This document shows, one piece after another, positions 33,164 to 44,337 of a stretch of 64,000 nt of DNA. The notes beneath the pieces were generated by a model. It made no database searches. It was not told where the DNA came from and saw nothing but the letters and a program-made list of their open reading frames with translations. The translations under genes and the position numbers were made by a program. Within the stretch, counting starts at the first letter, position 1; every line of letters starts with the position of its first letter. The DNA is from Adiantum capillus-veneris (lineage: Eukaryota; Streptophyta; Polypodiopsida; Polypodiales; Pteridaceae): NCBI GenBank assembly GCA_014529385.2, contig CM043964.1, positions 2,210,997 through 2,274,996 of the forward strand, read 5' to 3'.

Positions 33164-33168
33164 CACAG

Positions 33169-33580
33169 GATTGGGTTTACATGGGCCAGGAGACAGATAA
33201 GAGTACAATTTACGTTTGGGCACCCAGATTTGATCATTTCCTTCATAGTATCCTTGGGCTTCCAATAGTTGTTTAGGAATCCAACGCAATGTTTCTTTAC
33301 ATTTCTTGGAGTGAGTGGACGTTTCTTAAGAGGCTTCCATTTTTTAGCATCAACCATGGTTACTAAAGAAGCTTTAGGGACCCACTTGTATGTTTTCTTT
33401 GTTGTATTAGGATGGTTCTTGTGTGTCTCAAGCTTTCTTTCAACTACATCACTTGAAGCTCTAGAGAGTTGAGCTATGGGGAAGTATGGTTCAACCTCCT
33501 GGACATGCAATGTCTTGGGTTTTATTTCCCAAGGCAATATCTCAGGGACTATGGCTTGAGTGGTAGGGATAAGAGTTGGT
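33169..33580 (-). pseudogene. A accessory ORF, W-P-K region (upstream part)
   Basis: The minus strand reads KWVPKASL, then, in an adjoining frame, TLRWIPKQLLEAQGYYEGN and QIWVPK. These are the same three boxes as A' (2640-2820). It continues at 27536 after L is removed. Between here and the second protease lies a Thr/Pro/Glu-rich linker. Confidence 0.65.
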
Positions 33581-33885
33581 TTTTGCGTTGTGACACCCCC
33601 ACTTCCCCAATCAATAGTGCATTTGGTGGCTATCATCCACGTGCATCCTAGGTTTATATTACCCTCCATAGTTCCAGTAGGCATGACCAAAATGTCTTGA
33701 GCTACAACCCCATTGTCATAACTGACAGAAGTGTGTCAGATTCCAAAAATCGTAGTTTTTTTCTTGTTGACACCCTTGACTTGGATAATACTCTCAGATA
33801 GAGGTGGCTTCCCTAACTGACACCACACCCCATATGATAGCAGATTATATTTAGCACCCGTGTCCAATAAGGCGTTATATAGTAA
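33581..33885 (-). pseudogene. A second retropepsin-like domain (PR2), main part
   Basis: The minus strand reads LLYNALLDTGAKYNLLSYGV, with a canonical DTGA active site at about 33850-33862. It continues with CQLGKPPLSES, IIQVKGVNKKK, one TGA, then GVVAQDILVMPTGTMEGNIN and LGCTWMIATKCTIDW. The order and spacing match Ty3/Gypsy retropepsins, which end LG..WL....  .IDW. It lies downstream of integrase, joined to it by 42866-43349 across the G insertion. A separate protease sits in the usual place before RT. The single stop and the G insertion make this copy inactive. Confidence 0.72.
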
Positions 33886-33890
33886 TTTTC

Positions 33891-35942
33891 TGTGAGGTCC
33901 CCACCCCGCCATATCAAACAGCGGATCTGATGGTGAACCTGGTGGGCACTAGATCTATAGCAGAAGCAAACAAAGTGGTTCAGGGTTCAGCTAGCAGACG
34001 ATCTCTCATCACAAAGTGAGTCGAGCTTGAGCCTACTAGTAATAAGATCTAGCTCCACCTCGTAGGGGAAGCGTACTTAAACTATCTAGCGATCCTAAGA
34101 CCCACCTTCCAAGAGGAGAGAAACCCCGAGTGCCTTTTTCCCCCTGTTTCAGAGGCACGTACTCTCGAGATTTCACCGCTCTAAGGGCAATGAGTATTAC
34201 TAATATCGAATTGAACACTATGGGGATAGAGCGTTCCCGACCAATCGGGATCACCCATCTCATAGGCATTGGTAACCTGAGCCAAGCCCCCACTTCCCAC
34301 CCCCACACTCACACTTCCTGTGTGACCTAATTACTACCACAATGATTGTTCAACATAAACATTCCTTGATTAATTCCGAATCACATTGCTCGTTAAGACA
34401 GCCCTTCAATCAATATTGCAAAAGCGGCACCAAGACAGTATTCTAGTAAAAATTCTACTCAAACTTATTCATTAAAATTCCAATGTTATGGAGGTACAAC
34501 ATCCCCCCTCCAGCGAGAGTTTACTCCTCCCGTTGTCGCGTAGCTGCCCATACAATTAGGTATGTCCACCGCATAGAAAGCACGACATGGACACTCCCAC
34601 CGCATAGAAAGCAAGACGTGGGTTCCCACCGCATAGAAAGCAAGTCGTGGAATCAAGAGCCCTTAACGAGGAACTCTGCCCCCTGTGATAAGTAGGGGGG
34701 TCAGGACTGATTCAACATTGGAAATAAAACGAACATGTCGAGCTAAATTTTCCCTAGCAAACATTCTTTCCTATTGCAAACAGCATACTCATCAATCATT
34801 TCTTTCCTACTTTAGACTTTAATGTACAAATGAGTTCAGTGTCGAGGTTTCTGTCGGATTTCTCCAACATGTTTTGGGGATATGTTCATTCCTAACTAAA
34901 CGTGTGCAATGTTAATTCAAACGACTTGAATGAAATTATGACTCACCTCTTCCATTTCTTTGTCAATGGCCCGTGAGATGGCCGGTGCTTGTTCGTCCAT
35001 GGGAGCTTTTCCCTTCCCGTTCACATTGCTCGTTCCCGCCTCGCGGTCGTGGGCACCACCGAAGCAAGTTCTCTTAACGGGGGCCATTTTACTCACTACT
35101 TTAAATGAAATACTTGAAAAAGAGCTAAAGTCCGAGAGCATCATAACAAACCAATTGGCATATTAGAATCATTAATGAATCCACCTTATGCAAGGGATTT
35201 GGTTTTTCCTTCGAGACCTAGCAATTTTATGGGTAGCTCTTTATTTGCCCTTATGGGAACTAGCTCTAAGTTAATCACTTGGCTTAAATGATTCAGAAAT
35301 TTAGAATTTTACTAATTGATTTACAAGAGAGATGAAATAAGTGAGTTCAATCACTTTCCTAGAGCAATTTGAAGATGCAAAATTACCGCAGGCATGTGTG
35401 ATAGAAAATTCTCTTCTTAATTGCCTAATGACGGTTTAACTTTTCAGCCTTAATCACATTTTAATGTGAGAGAAGATTGAGTCTAATTTTATTGCAATAC
35501 TATTGAATGATAAAAGAATGAATTCCATCAAATCTACTTTATTACCGGCAGACAATTTATTAACTATGCTGCCTAGAGAGAGAATCTTTCCTAATCATGT
35601 ATTAATCCTTGATTAAGAATGATGAATGGCTGCATAATTTAGCTAATTGAATGATGATTATGTAACGGAGTATAGCTATGTAAACTTAGAGAGCAGCTAT
35701 TGGGAATTATAGCTAAGAGTAGGCATAGTAGACGAGAATTATGAGAGAGTAATGATGAGAATTAAGAACAACCGTAATTAAACCATAATTACTGTGATTA
35801 GGGGCTGAGAATCCTCTGAATTTTCTGATCTAATGAATCCTCAAGATGAGAATTTCGGCAACACCTCCCTCCTTGCTCCACCTTCAAAAACTATGTGCGT
35901 ATGGCAGCACCTCCCCAAGGTGTGTGTAGGTGTGTGTGTGAG

Positions 35943-35988
<46 letters not shown>

Positions 35989-36640
35989 CACACCATTAAA
36001 TAGGCCTCCTCAAGCTGAAAATCGATCTGGGTTGCTATTTGCATCTGGGAGCCTCTCTAGTTAAGCATGGCAAGTCCAGTTGCCTACCCACCAAGTGTCC
36101 AGTTGGCTTGGTTAACTGACTCTCACACTTAGTAGCAAGCTTAGAAACTCTCCCAGGATCCCACAAGGCAAGAGGGTGCTCCCTAGCTGCTAAAGCTGAG
36201 CTGGAGTTGTTCCCACACAGCCTTGGGCCCCCGGAGCCTCCCCGGACAATTTTGGGAAAATTTGGTTCTAATCTAAAACGGGTCATACGAGTCGGAATTT
36301 GATGCCGAAAATTGCTATAGCAAGCTCTAACTAAGGCGTACTGGCCCGAGTACCTGCCATATTTAGTAGCCCCCGGGGTCCGAAAATGCATTTTTTCAAA
36401 TTCGGGATACGGGTGCAAGTTTTCGAAACGATTAAAACAGGACGGGTCGAGTGACCAGAAACTTACTATTTTTAGATTTTTTTTACAAAATTTTTTTTAA
36501 TTCACATTTCGAAGATTTAAAACATTCTAAAAATCATGGCACTTACAGAATTCGGAAAACTGCTAAAAATAGTAACTTTTTCCATTATATTCATTTCAAG
36601 GTACAATGGTGCTCTTTTGATCGGGGTCAGAGACCTTACA
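33891..36640 (-). repeat. G 3' LTR, full length
   Basis: TGTGAGGTCCCC (33891) to GAGACCTTACA (36640). Minus-strand order: U3 of about 640 bp, TATA-like CCTATTTAATGG (35994-36005), TG/CA microsatellite (35925-35988), LTR exon (35087-34947), then about 1 kb to the end. A polypurine tract (minus: TTGGGGAGGT) adjoins it at 36641-36650. Confidence 0.93.
34947..35087 (-). CDS. LTR-encoded initiator exon of G (gag N-terminus?)
   Basis: ATG at 35087 followed by 47 codons (MAPVKRTCFGGAHDREAGTS... ending KEMEE), then donor GAG|GTGAGT in phase 0. It is homologous in position and peptide to 14327-14449 of G2. Downstream of the 5' LTR, in-phase acceptors exist before an upstream ORF (41648) and before gag (40925). 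G gag has no ATG before its conserved core, so this exon is a plausible source of the Gag start. The 5' LTR of this copy lacks the exon. Confidence 0.5.
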
Positions 36641-36671
36641 ACCTCCCCAACGTGAAAAATTTGAGATGTCC

Positions 36672-38077
36672 TCATCTCAAGAATGTGTTTGGGTAATCTT
36701 TTATGAGTGTTGGTTCGTCCTCCCAAGTTGCATCTTCTTCAGGGTAATCCTTCCACTTTACCAGATGCCTACGTGATAGTTCTATTCCGTAACTTTCTTT
36801 CCCTTGTTTCAAGTACATAGTCAGGTTGGAGCTCGAGAACTCCTTGTGCTGGCATGACTATCTGATCTGAGTCCAAGAATTGATCAGGGTTAGGAATATA
36901 GGGTTTGAGTAAGCTGACGTGGAACACATCATGAACCTTTAAGTTTGCAGGTAACTTTAGCTTGTAAGCCTGGTCACTGACAACCTTAATGATCTCGAAT
37001 GGCCAACAATACCTTGGGCTTAGCTTCTTATATCTGCTTAGTGATAAGTTGCTTTTCTTTGGTCGGACTCGCAGAAAAACCTTATCCCCTTCTTTGAAAG
37101 TTCTTTCTGAACGGTTCTTATCTGCATAGTGCTTTTGCCTATCTTGAGCTGCCTGAATGTCCTGGCAAATAGCTCTAGTCTGAGCTTCCATATCTTCTAA
37201 CATCTTCCTAGAGGCTTCTACCCTGACGGTTGCATCTGAGAAGTTCAGTGGTGCTAAACAGTCCTGTCCATAAAGAGCTTTGAAAGGTGACATTCCAATG
37301 CTTCTGTGTTCGGAAGAGTTGTAAGCATACTCCACCAAAGGTAGATATTGTAACCACTTCTTTGGCTCTTGCGAACAATAGGCTCTGAGAATGTCCTCGA
37401 TGACTTGATTAACTCTTTCAGTTTGCCCATCTGTCTGTGGATGATACGCTGTACTGAAAGCTAATTGTGACCGAATAGATTGGAAAAGAGAAGTCCAAAA
37501 TTTTGATGTAAACTTGGCATCTCTATCTCACTGACGATACGCTTGGGTAGACCATGTAGCCTAAAATCTCCTTGATGAATACCTAGCTAACATCTGAAGC
37601 AGTAAAGGTTGTCTTTACGGGTATTAGATGAGCCACTTTTGTGAGCATATCAACAACCACAAAAACAGAATCATAACCTCCTGTAGAAGGTAATCCTGTA
37701 ACAAAATCCATACTGATGCATTCCCATTTCATCTAGGGTATGTCAAGAGGTTGAAGTTGTCCTGGTAATTTGATCCTTTCAGCTTTTATCCGCTGGCAAG
37801 AAAGACATTGCCTCACATAGCGAAGTATGTCTCCTTTCATTCCAGACCAAAAGTAACTCCTCCTGACAGCATGAAGAGTCTTAGCATAGCCTGGATGTCC
37901 AGATGTAGGGCTATCGTGTGCTTCATACATAATAACCTTCTTTAGAGCTGGGTCTTTGGGTACACAGAGTCTATGTCTGTAGTAAAGACATCCTCCCATA
38001 AGAGAGTAATCTTTAGCTTCAGGCATCTTATTGTGTTGAACTAATGATACTATACGTTGGTACTCTTGATCCACCAA
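36672..38077 (-). pseudogene. G integrase with C-terminal chromodomain remnant
   Basis: The HHCC zinc-finger part is clear (HDSPTSGHPGY, CLSCQRIK; about 37790-37920). The catalytic core (37340-37730) is frameshifted. From 37338 the end of the core (VEYAYNSSEHRS, ALYGQDCLAP) and the GPY/F-like module (FKEGDKVFLRV, LKVHDVFHVSLLKPY) are open to 36769. A shifted frame then reads LVKWKDYPEEDATWEDEP to a TGA at 36672, a chromodomain. Chromodomains in this family direct insertion to marked chromatin. Confidence 0.85.
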
Positions 38078-38227
38078 GGATGCTTCCTTGATTCTATCCC
38101 AGATAGGGTTATTTGGAATAGGAATAGCACCGAGAAAAGATTTTCAGCTAAGACCATCTGCAACTGCATTTTCCTTTCCTGGTCTATACTTTATGTCAAG
38201 GTCATATTCCTATAATAGCTCTATCCA

Positions 38228-39410
38228 TCACCGTTGTCGCATATTGAGAATAGGTTGAGTAAAAATCCATTTTAAGCTCTTGTGGTCTGTAACCAGCTGA
38301 AACTTGCGTCCGAGAAGATAATTTCTCGATAACTTCAGCGCATGTATAACTGCTAAAAGTTCCAGATCATGAGTAGGATAATTCTTCTCATGATCCCTCA
38401 GCTTTTGCGAAGTATACACCACCGGTCTTCCTTCGTGAGTAAGAACTCCGCCTAAAGCAAATTTGCTAGCATCGGTCGCTACTTCAAATTCTTTACTGAA
38501 GTCTGGAAGATTTAAAATAGGAGCTAAGACCAAGAATTCTTTTAGCTTAGCAAAGCTAGACTCGTGCTCAGTCTTCCAGTCGATCCTCAGTCCTTTTTTC
38601 AGGAGTTTCGTCAAAGGTGCAGCAATACTTGCATTATCCTTGACAACAATACTGTACCATCCCGTTATTCCAAGAAATCCTCTTACTTCGCTGACGGTGG
38701 ATGGTTGAGGCCAATCAACGATGTCCTTGACCTTGTCTGGGTCCACTAAATCCCTTCAGCCGATATGACAAATCCAAGATAGTTGACCTTTGGTGAGCAA
38801 AAGGTGCACTTGCTCTCTTTAACGTAAAGTTTGTGTTCCCGAAGAAGATCAAGTACTTTGCGAACATGTTCTTCATGATCTGCCTCGTTCTTAGAATAGA
38901 TCAGAATGTCATCAAAGAAAACCAAGACATAATCATCCAGGTAAGATCTGAAAATATCCTGCATAAGTTGATTGAATCTTGAAAGAGCATTTGTTAGACC
39001 AAAAGACATTACTATGAATTCGTAGTGTCCATACCTAGTGTTGAAAGACGTCTTTGGAATATCTGATTCCTTGATCCTGATTTGGTAATATCCTGACCTT
39101 AGATCAATCTTTGTAAATATTTTGGCGCCGTGGAGCTTGTCCAAGATTTCGTCAATCCGTGGAATTGGATACTTGTTCTTGACAGTTACCTGGTTTAGTC
39201 CACGGTAATCTATGCATAACCTTAAGGTTCCATCCTTCTTCTTGTGAAAAAGAACTGGTGCACCCCAAGGAGAAGTACTTGGTCGAATGAATCCTTGCTC
39301 AATGAGTTGCCTAAGTTGTTACTTGAGTTCGATGGCCTCTGGAAGTGACATTTTATAAGGCCTTTTTGAGATAGGTTCACATCCAGGGATAGTTTCAATC
39401 TCATGATCTA
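38228..39410 (-). pseudogene. G reverse transcriptase and RNase H
   Basis: Minus-strand RT with [21 protein letters not shown] (stop at about 39318), [31 protein letters not shown] and the catalytic FFDDILIYS (about 38900-38925). After a stop at 38746, RT thumb and RNase H continue (VRGFLGITGWY, TDASKFALGGVL, HDLELLAVIHALK, TDHKSLKWI) to 38228. This is typical Ty3/Gypsy order. Confidence 0.9.
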
Positions 39411-39619
39411 CCTCTCTATGTGGAGGAAGATTCGTAAGGTCTTCAGGGAATGTTATCATACTCCCTCAACCAGTTTGGTCGAAGTGAGGTATCTGATTGG
39501 TCCACCTTGTTGAGCTTTACCGCATAAATTTGCTGTCCCTTTCTTAGTCCCTTCAAGAGTCTGTTGGCCTTAACTAGAGTAGCCCTAGGTCTCCCATTTT
39601 CCCCCTGGATTAAGGCTTC

Positions 39620-40924
39620 ATTACCCAAGTTATCTGTAAAGGTAAAGTTTCCTTGTGCACAATGTATGTGGGCCCTATTTTGCTTTAGCTAGTCCATCCC
39701 TAGTATCCCATCAAAGAATCCTAAGGGTAGGGTTCGAAATTGGGCAGAAGTTGGGTGTCCCCCTAAATCAAAGTCAATTTTTCTTGCAGAATGTTGAGAT
39801 ACTACTTCCTTGCCGTTTGCTAACTCTACAACTAGCTTGCTTGTTGGATACTTATCTAGCTTTAGTTTCCTCATGCATCTGCGTGAAAGAAATGAAAGAG
39901 TACTACCACAATCTATAAGGAAGTTAACTTGTTCACCTCTGAGAGATCCTGGCGTATGAATGACTGCGTATTTCTCGCAACCATTGGGGTTGTCAATTGC
40001 AGCATGCAGGGTGGCTCTCTCCACTGATTCATCACCCATAGTTGGTTGTACCACTGCGGCATTCACTCTAGCGGTAGCTCCATGCCCTCGCCCTCTGTTC
40101 ATCCTTCCTCGTCCTCCTCTTCCGTTAGCTTGGCCATGCCCATGGGTATTCAAGGGTATGGCATTGGCGTTGGTTGCCTGAATGTTCTTGGGGCACTTGG
40201 ATCTATAATGTCCATACTCGCCCCAACCATAGCATCGAACATCTGGGAACTCCATGGTTGTGGTGGTAGCCACAATAGGGCGCTGGTCATATGCTTGGTT
40301 GGCTGGTCTGTTATTCCAAGCAGTCGTCCTTGCCCTCTTTGCCCAATGATTCCTCCTGTTCTGATTAACCTTTTGTACTTCAAGAGCTAGAGGTTTGGCC
40401 CTCAACAAGGCATCCTATAGTGTCGTTGGCCTGAGAGCTTCCAATCGAGTATTCAAAGGGTCGATTAGCCCTTGGCAGAACCTTGCCACATGTTGTTCCA
40501 GGGTCATCTTAGGAGCATATCTCCGAAGAGTGACAAACTTTGCATAATATTCTTCGACAGATGAAGTCAGCTGCCAAAGTGAAAAGAATTCATTCATCTT
40601 CAAGGTCCTATAGGCAGGTGGTAAATAACGCCCCATTATCGCAGCTTTGATGTCTTCCCAAGATTGGGAAGATCCCTTAATATCCAGGTCTCTGCAATGT
40701 TGCTTCCACCATATCTTGGCATCGCCAGTCAAGCGGAACATCGCAAGCATGGTCTGATTTACGGGTTGGGTTCCCGCAGCTTCAAAGTAGTCGTCCATGG
40801 CTTCCATCCACACTTCCGCATCTCTCTCCACATTTGCCCCCTCGCCATTAAAGATCGGAGGTTGGGATTGCTTAAGGAGGAGCTTCTTCTTTTGCGTTGC
40901 CGAGTACAGAGCAAGAGGCAGTAC
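39620..40924 (-). pseudogene. G Gag and protease
   Basis: The Gag frame is open from just after a CTG-TAG at 40925-40930 (QPPIFNGEGANVERDAEVWM) to a stop near 40415; capsid boxes include WWKQHCRD and FCQGLIDPLN. There is no ATG before the conserved part. The second frame (40408-39689) has a zinc knuckle CYGWGEYGHYRSKC, where the second Cys is Trp, and a protease active site LIDCGST, where DSG/DTG is now DCG. It ends with FFDGILGMD. These losses would disable RNA packaging and processing. Confidence 0.85.
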
Positions 40925-41233
40925 CTACAGAGGTTATACGAGATTCTTGATACCATTACTTGGATTTCAAAATAGACACGAGACTTTAAATAAAATTCAA
41001 GATACCACTTTATCAAGAGACAGAGATTCAGAGACAAAAAGAACTTTATTGATGAAAATTTATTACAATTGAAACCCCTCAAGGTTTAGGATAATTGATG
41101 ATCAACTTATTACATGGCTTTTTGGATTGCGTATAAAATATGCCTAGGAGATGGTATTCACATGATGCACTACTTTGTTCGTGAAATAGTTCGTGTACTC
41201 ATCCTTGAGTGGATAATAAACTAAGATATCAAG

Positions 41234-41647
41234 CTAGGATTCCTCTTTTGGTACTCCGAAAGTTCTGACTCTGTTCGCTGGGATCACCTCGGTGACCTTT
41301 TCCAAGAACCAGTCGTTGATGGTTTGATTGGAGTCGCCTGAAACAGTCAGGTCCAATCAGGTAGGCAGCAAGTAGAATAACTCCACCACTCTCAACTCTT
41401 CTCCCCAACGTATCTTCTTCAAATCGGTAGCCAGGCATCCTAGCTTCCGAGCGTTGATGTAGTAAACCCCTCCTGCAAGTGTCCAATCAAGTCCCCATCC
41501 TCTATCGATGTGAGTGGAGTGTGGCGTATGAGCCTTCATCAGTATCTCCATGACATCTTGCCTGAACTGGTAAACTGGGGATCGTCGAGCTTGCTCATAA
41601 ATAAGCTCAAACACTTGGAACTTCTGATATTCTAGCACGGGGTCTTT
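41234..41647 (-). pseudogene. G upstream ORF between primer site and gag
   Basis: After an acceptor-like GGTGTTGCAG (41648), an open frame reads KDPVLEYQKFQVFELIYEQA, HIDRGWGLDW, GGVYYINARKLG to YLLPT, one TGA, then DLTVSGDSNQTINDWFLEK to a TAG at about 41234. It is in phase with the LTR exon donor. I do not recognise the peptide. It could be an element-specific 'ORF0' or a fortuitous frame in the leader. Confidence 0.4.
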
Positions 41648-41744
41648 CTGCAACACCAATGCAAGGAATTCGGATCAGCTACCTATATACTTTCAGTTCC
41701 TTTTTAAATATTCAAACAATACGACTTTATTTCCCAGCCTAACC

Positions 41745-41760
41745 TAGGCTCTGATACCAG
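41745..41760 (-). promoter_or_regulatory. G primer-binding site (initiator Met tRNA)
   Basis: The minus strand reads TGGTATCAGAGCCTAG right inside the 5' LTR. Confidence 0.9.
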
Positions 41761-41761
41761 G

Positions 41762-42172
41762 TGTGAGGTCCCCACCCCGCCATATCAAACAACGGATCTA
41801 AGGTGAACCTGGTGGCCACTAGATCTATAGCGAAAGCAAACAAAGTGGTTCAGGGTTCAGCTAGCGGACGATCTCTCATCACAAAGTGAGTCGAGCTCGA
41901 GCCTACTAGTAATGAGATCTAGCTCCACCTCGCAGGGGAAGCGTACTTAAACTATCTAGCGATCCTAAGACCCACCTTCCAAGAGGAGAGAAACCCTGAG
42001 TGCCTTTTTTCCCATGTTTCAGAGGCACGTACTCTCGAGATTTCACCGCTCTATGAGCAATGAGTATTACTAATATCGAATTGAACACTATGGGGACAGA
42101 GAGTTCCCGACCAATCGGGACCACCCATCTCATAGGCATTGGTAACCTGAGCATGTGTGTGTGTGTGTGTGT

Positions 42173-42211
<39 letters not shown>

Positions 42212-42860
42212 CACACCATTAAATAGGCCTCCTCAAGCTGAAAATCGATCTGGGTTGCTATTTGCATCTGGGAGCCTCTCTAGTTAAGCATGGCAAGTCC
42301 AGTTGCCTACCCACCAAGTGTCCAGTTGGCTTGGTTAACTGACTCTCACACTTAGTAGCAAGCTTAGAAACTCTCCCAGGATCCCACAAGGCAAGAGGGT
42401 GCTCCCTAGCTGCTAAAGCTGAGCTGGAGTTGTTCCCACACAGCCTCGGGCCCCCGGAGCCTCCCCGGACAATTTTGGGGAAATTTGGTTCTAATCTAAA
42501 ACAGGTCATACGAGTCGGAATTTGATGCCGAAAATTGCTATAGCAAGCTCTAACTAAGGCGTACTGGCCCGAGTACCTGCCATATTTAGTAGCCCCTGGG
42601 GTCCGAAAATGCATTTTTTCAAATTCGGGATACGGGTGTAGGTTTTCGAGACATTTAAAACTGGACGGGTCGGGTGACCAAAAACTTACTATTTTTGGAT
42701 TTTTTTACAAAAATTATTTTAATTCACATTTCGAATCTTTAAAACATTCTAAACATCATGGCACTGACAGAATTCGGAAACTGCTAAAAAAGTAACTTTT
42801 TCCATTATATTCATTTCAATGTACAATGGTGCTCTTTTGATCGGGGTCAGAGACCTTACA
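41762..42860 (-). repeat. G 5' LTR, internally deleted
   Basis: 1,099 bp, same ends as the 3' LTR. Compared with 33891-36640 it lacks about 1.66 kb (equivalent of roughly 34284-35943). Both deletion edges carry TGAGC, suggesting deletion between short direct repeats. It still has the TATA-like box (42215-42226) but has lost the LTR exon. Confidence 0.93.
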
Positions 42861-42865
42861 TTTTC

Positions 42866-44337
42866 CATAGGCACTATTTAACTCAATAGGGTATCATAGA
42901 GGCGTGTCAGAGTCCAACCAATCATCCTCAGTTTCAACGTGGAATGCATGTGTAACTCCAAGGTTAGCCTCTCGCTGGCGTCTTATGCGTTGTTGGCGCT
43001 CTTTCGCCTCAACTTGAGCTTGTATCTTTTTCAATTCTGTTTGAGTCTTGGCTGTCTTTTTCGTATGGATGGCACGTAGCTCCTCTTGGCTTAAAGGATC
43101 ATAGCATCTTTTAAATTTGCTCCCATTGAGGAATCCAATGGTTTCAAGTCCATCAAGAGTCTCCACACGAATGGTTCCTTGTGGGGGGATCTCACATACT
43201 CTATATGGTTCTTTTCTCGCATATTTCAACTTTTTCTTTTCATTACGCACTCCATACATAAGGACTTTATCGCCAACATTGATATCTTTGTTCTTTGGAT
43301 GATGGATGGTCAAACCATTTCTTCCTCCCATCTTTCTCCACAAGTGCATTTTGCATAGCTAATTGCCTCTCTTCATCTAGCCTTTCAAGGATATATAATT
43401 GCTCAACTAAAGGGTTACCATCCCAACCTTCTTGAGTAACTACTCGAAGAATAGGAACGACAAACTCCCATGGCATAACCGCTTCTTGGCCATACACCAT
43501 CTTAAACGGTGTGCAATTAATGGCAACTTTGTGCGCAGTACGATAAGCCCATAAAGCTGAAGTTAACTTTAAATCCCAATCTGTGCGATGAGCTTCCACC
43601 GTTTTGGTCAAGATAGAGATTAAGGTTTTATTGGTTCTCTCAGCTTGGCCATTTGCTTGCGGATAATAAGGTGTGGACTTATGGTGAGCTATCATGAAGT
43701 TAGTAGTGAGTTCTTTGATTACTCCATTTATAAAATGAGTACCATTGTCACTCACAATCTCAAAGGGACAACCAAATCTTGTAATAATGTTCTCAAAGAG
43801 AAACTTGGCAATTGACCTCACATCAGCCTTTCGTGTCGCCCTGGCTTCCGCCCACTTTGTTACATAGTCAGTGGCAACGATAATATATCGAGATTGAGTG
43901 CTGCGAGCTGCCGGACTAATTGGGCCTACAAAGTCCAAACCCCATTTTTCAAATGGTTGAGTCACTTTAACAGGATGTAAGGGCATCCTAGCCTTTCGCT
44001 GAGTGATCTTGTAACGTTGGTATTCATCACATCCTTTTGCAAAAAGTGATGTATCCTTAAATAAGGTTGGCCACCAATAGCCTGATTGCAACACCTTCCT
44101 AGCTGTTAGTCCCCCCGAGAAATGTCCTCCGGCTATACCCATGTGGGCTTCTTGCAGTATGTACAAATACTCATCCTCACGGGCACAACGTCTCAGAATA
44201 TCATCCTTCCCTAGCCTGTAGAGAGTCCCAGCAATGAGAGAGTAAGGTTCACATTCTTTTAACAATTTTCGAGCTATGTCCTTACGATGCTCTTTGGGTG
44301 AAAAACCATTAAATAGAAAGTTCACAATCTTCTCACT
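42866..44337 (-). pseudogene. A integrase and start of 3' ORF
   Basis: Zinc finger H-x-H plus C-D-E-Y (CDEC expected; the second Cys is Tyr), then core residues in KWGLDFVGPIS, EIVSDNGTHF and QANGQAERTN. The frame breaks near 43320; the next frame gives the C-terminal module (NVGDKVLMYGVRNEKKKLKY, GTIRVETLDG), a Lys/Gln-rich helix and HVETEDDW, then runs toward the second protease across the G insertion. Separated from RT by one in-frame TAG (44338-44340). Confidence 0.88.

Larger units (their letters stand above)
33891..42860 (-). mobile_element. G: chromodomain-type Ty3/Gypsy element
   Basis: An 8,970-bp minus-strand element inserted in the 3' ORF of A with TTTTC duplications (33886-33890 and 42861-42865). 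LTRs 33891-36640 (2,750 bp) and 41762-42860 (1,099 bp, internally deleted). Initiator-Met primer site, gag, protease, RT, RNase H, integrase and a C-terminal chromodomain remnant are present. The LTRs being longer than 2.5 kb fits Tekay/Del-type chromoviruses. Stops, frameshifts and lost key residues make it inactive. Confidence 0.93.

Noticed and set aside
34284-35943. Extra block in the G left LTR as a nested insertion
   Set aside because: No target duplication or terminal repeats bound it, and the G2 LTR contains homologous sequence (start exon and flanks), so it is ancestral LTR sequence deleted from the right LTR.
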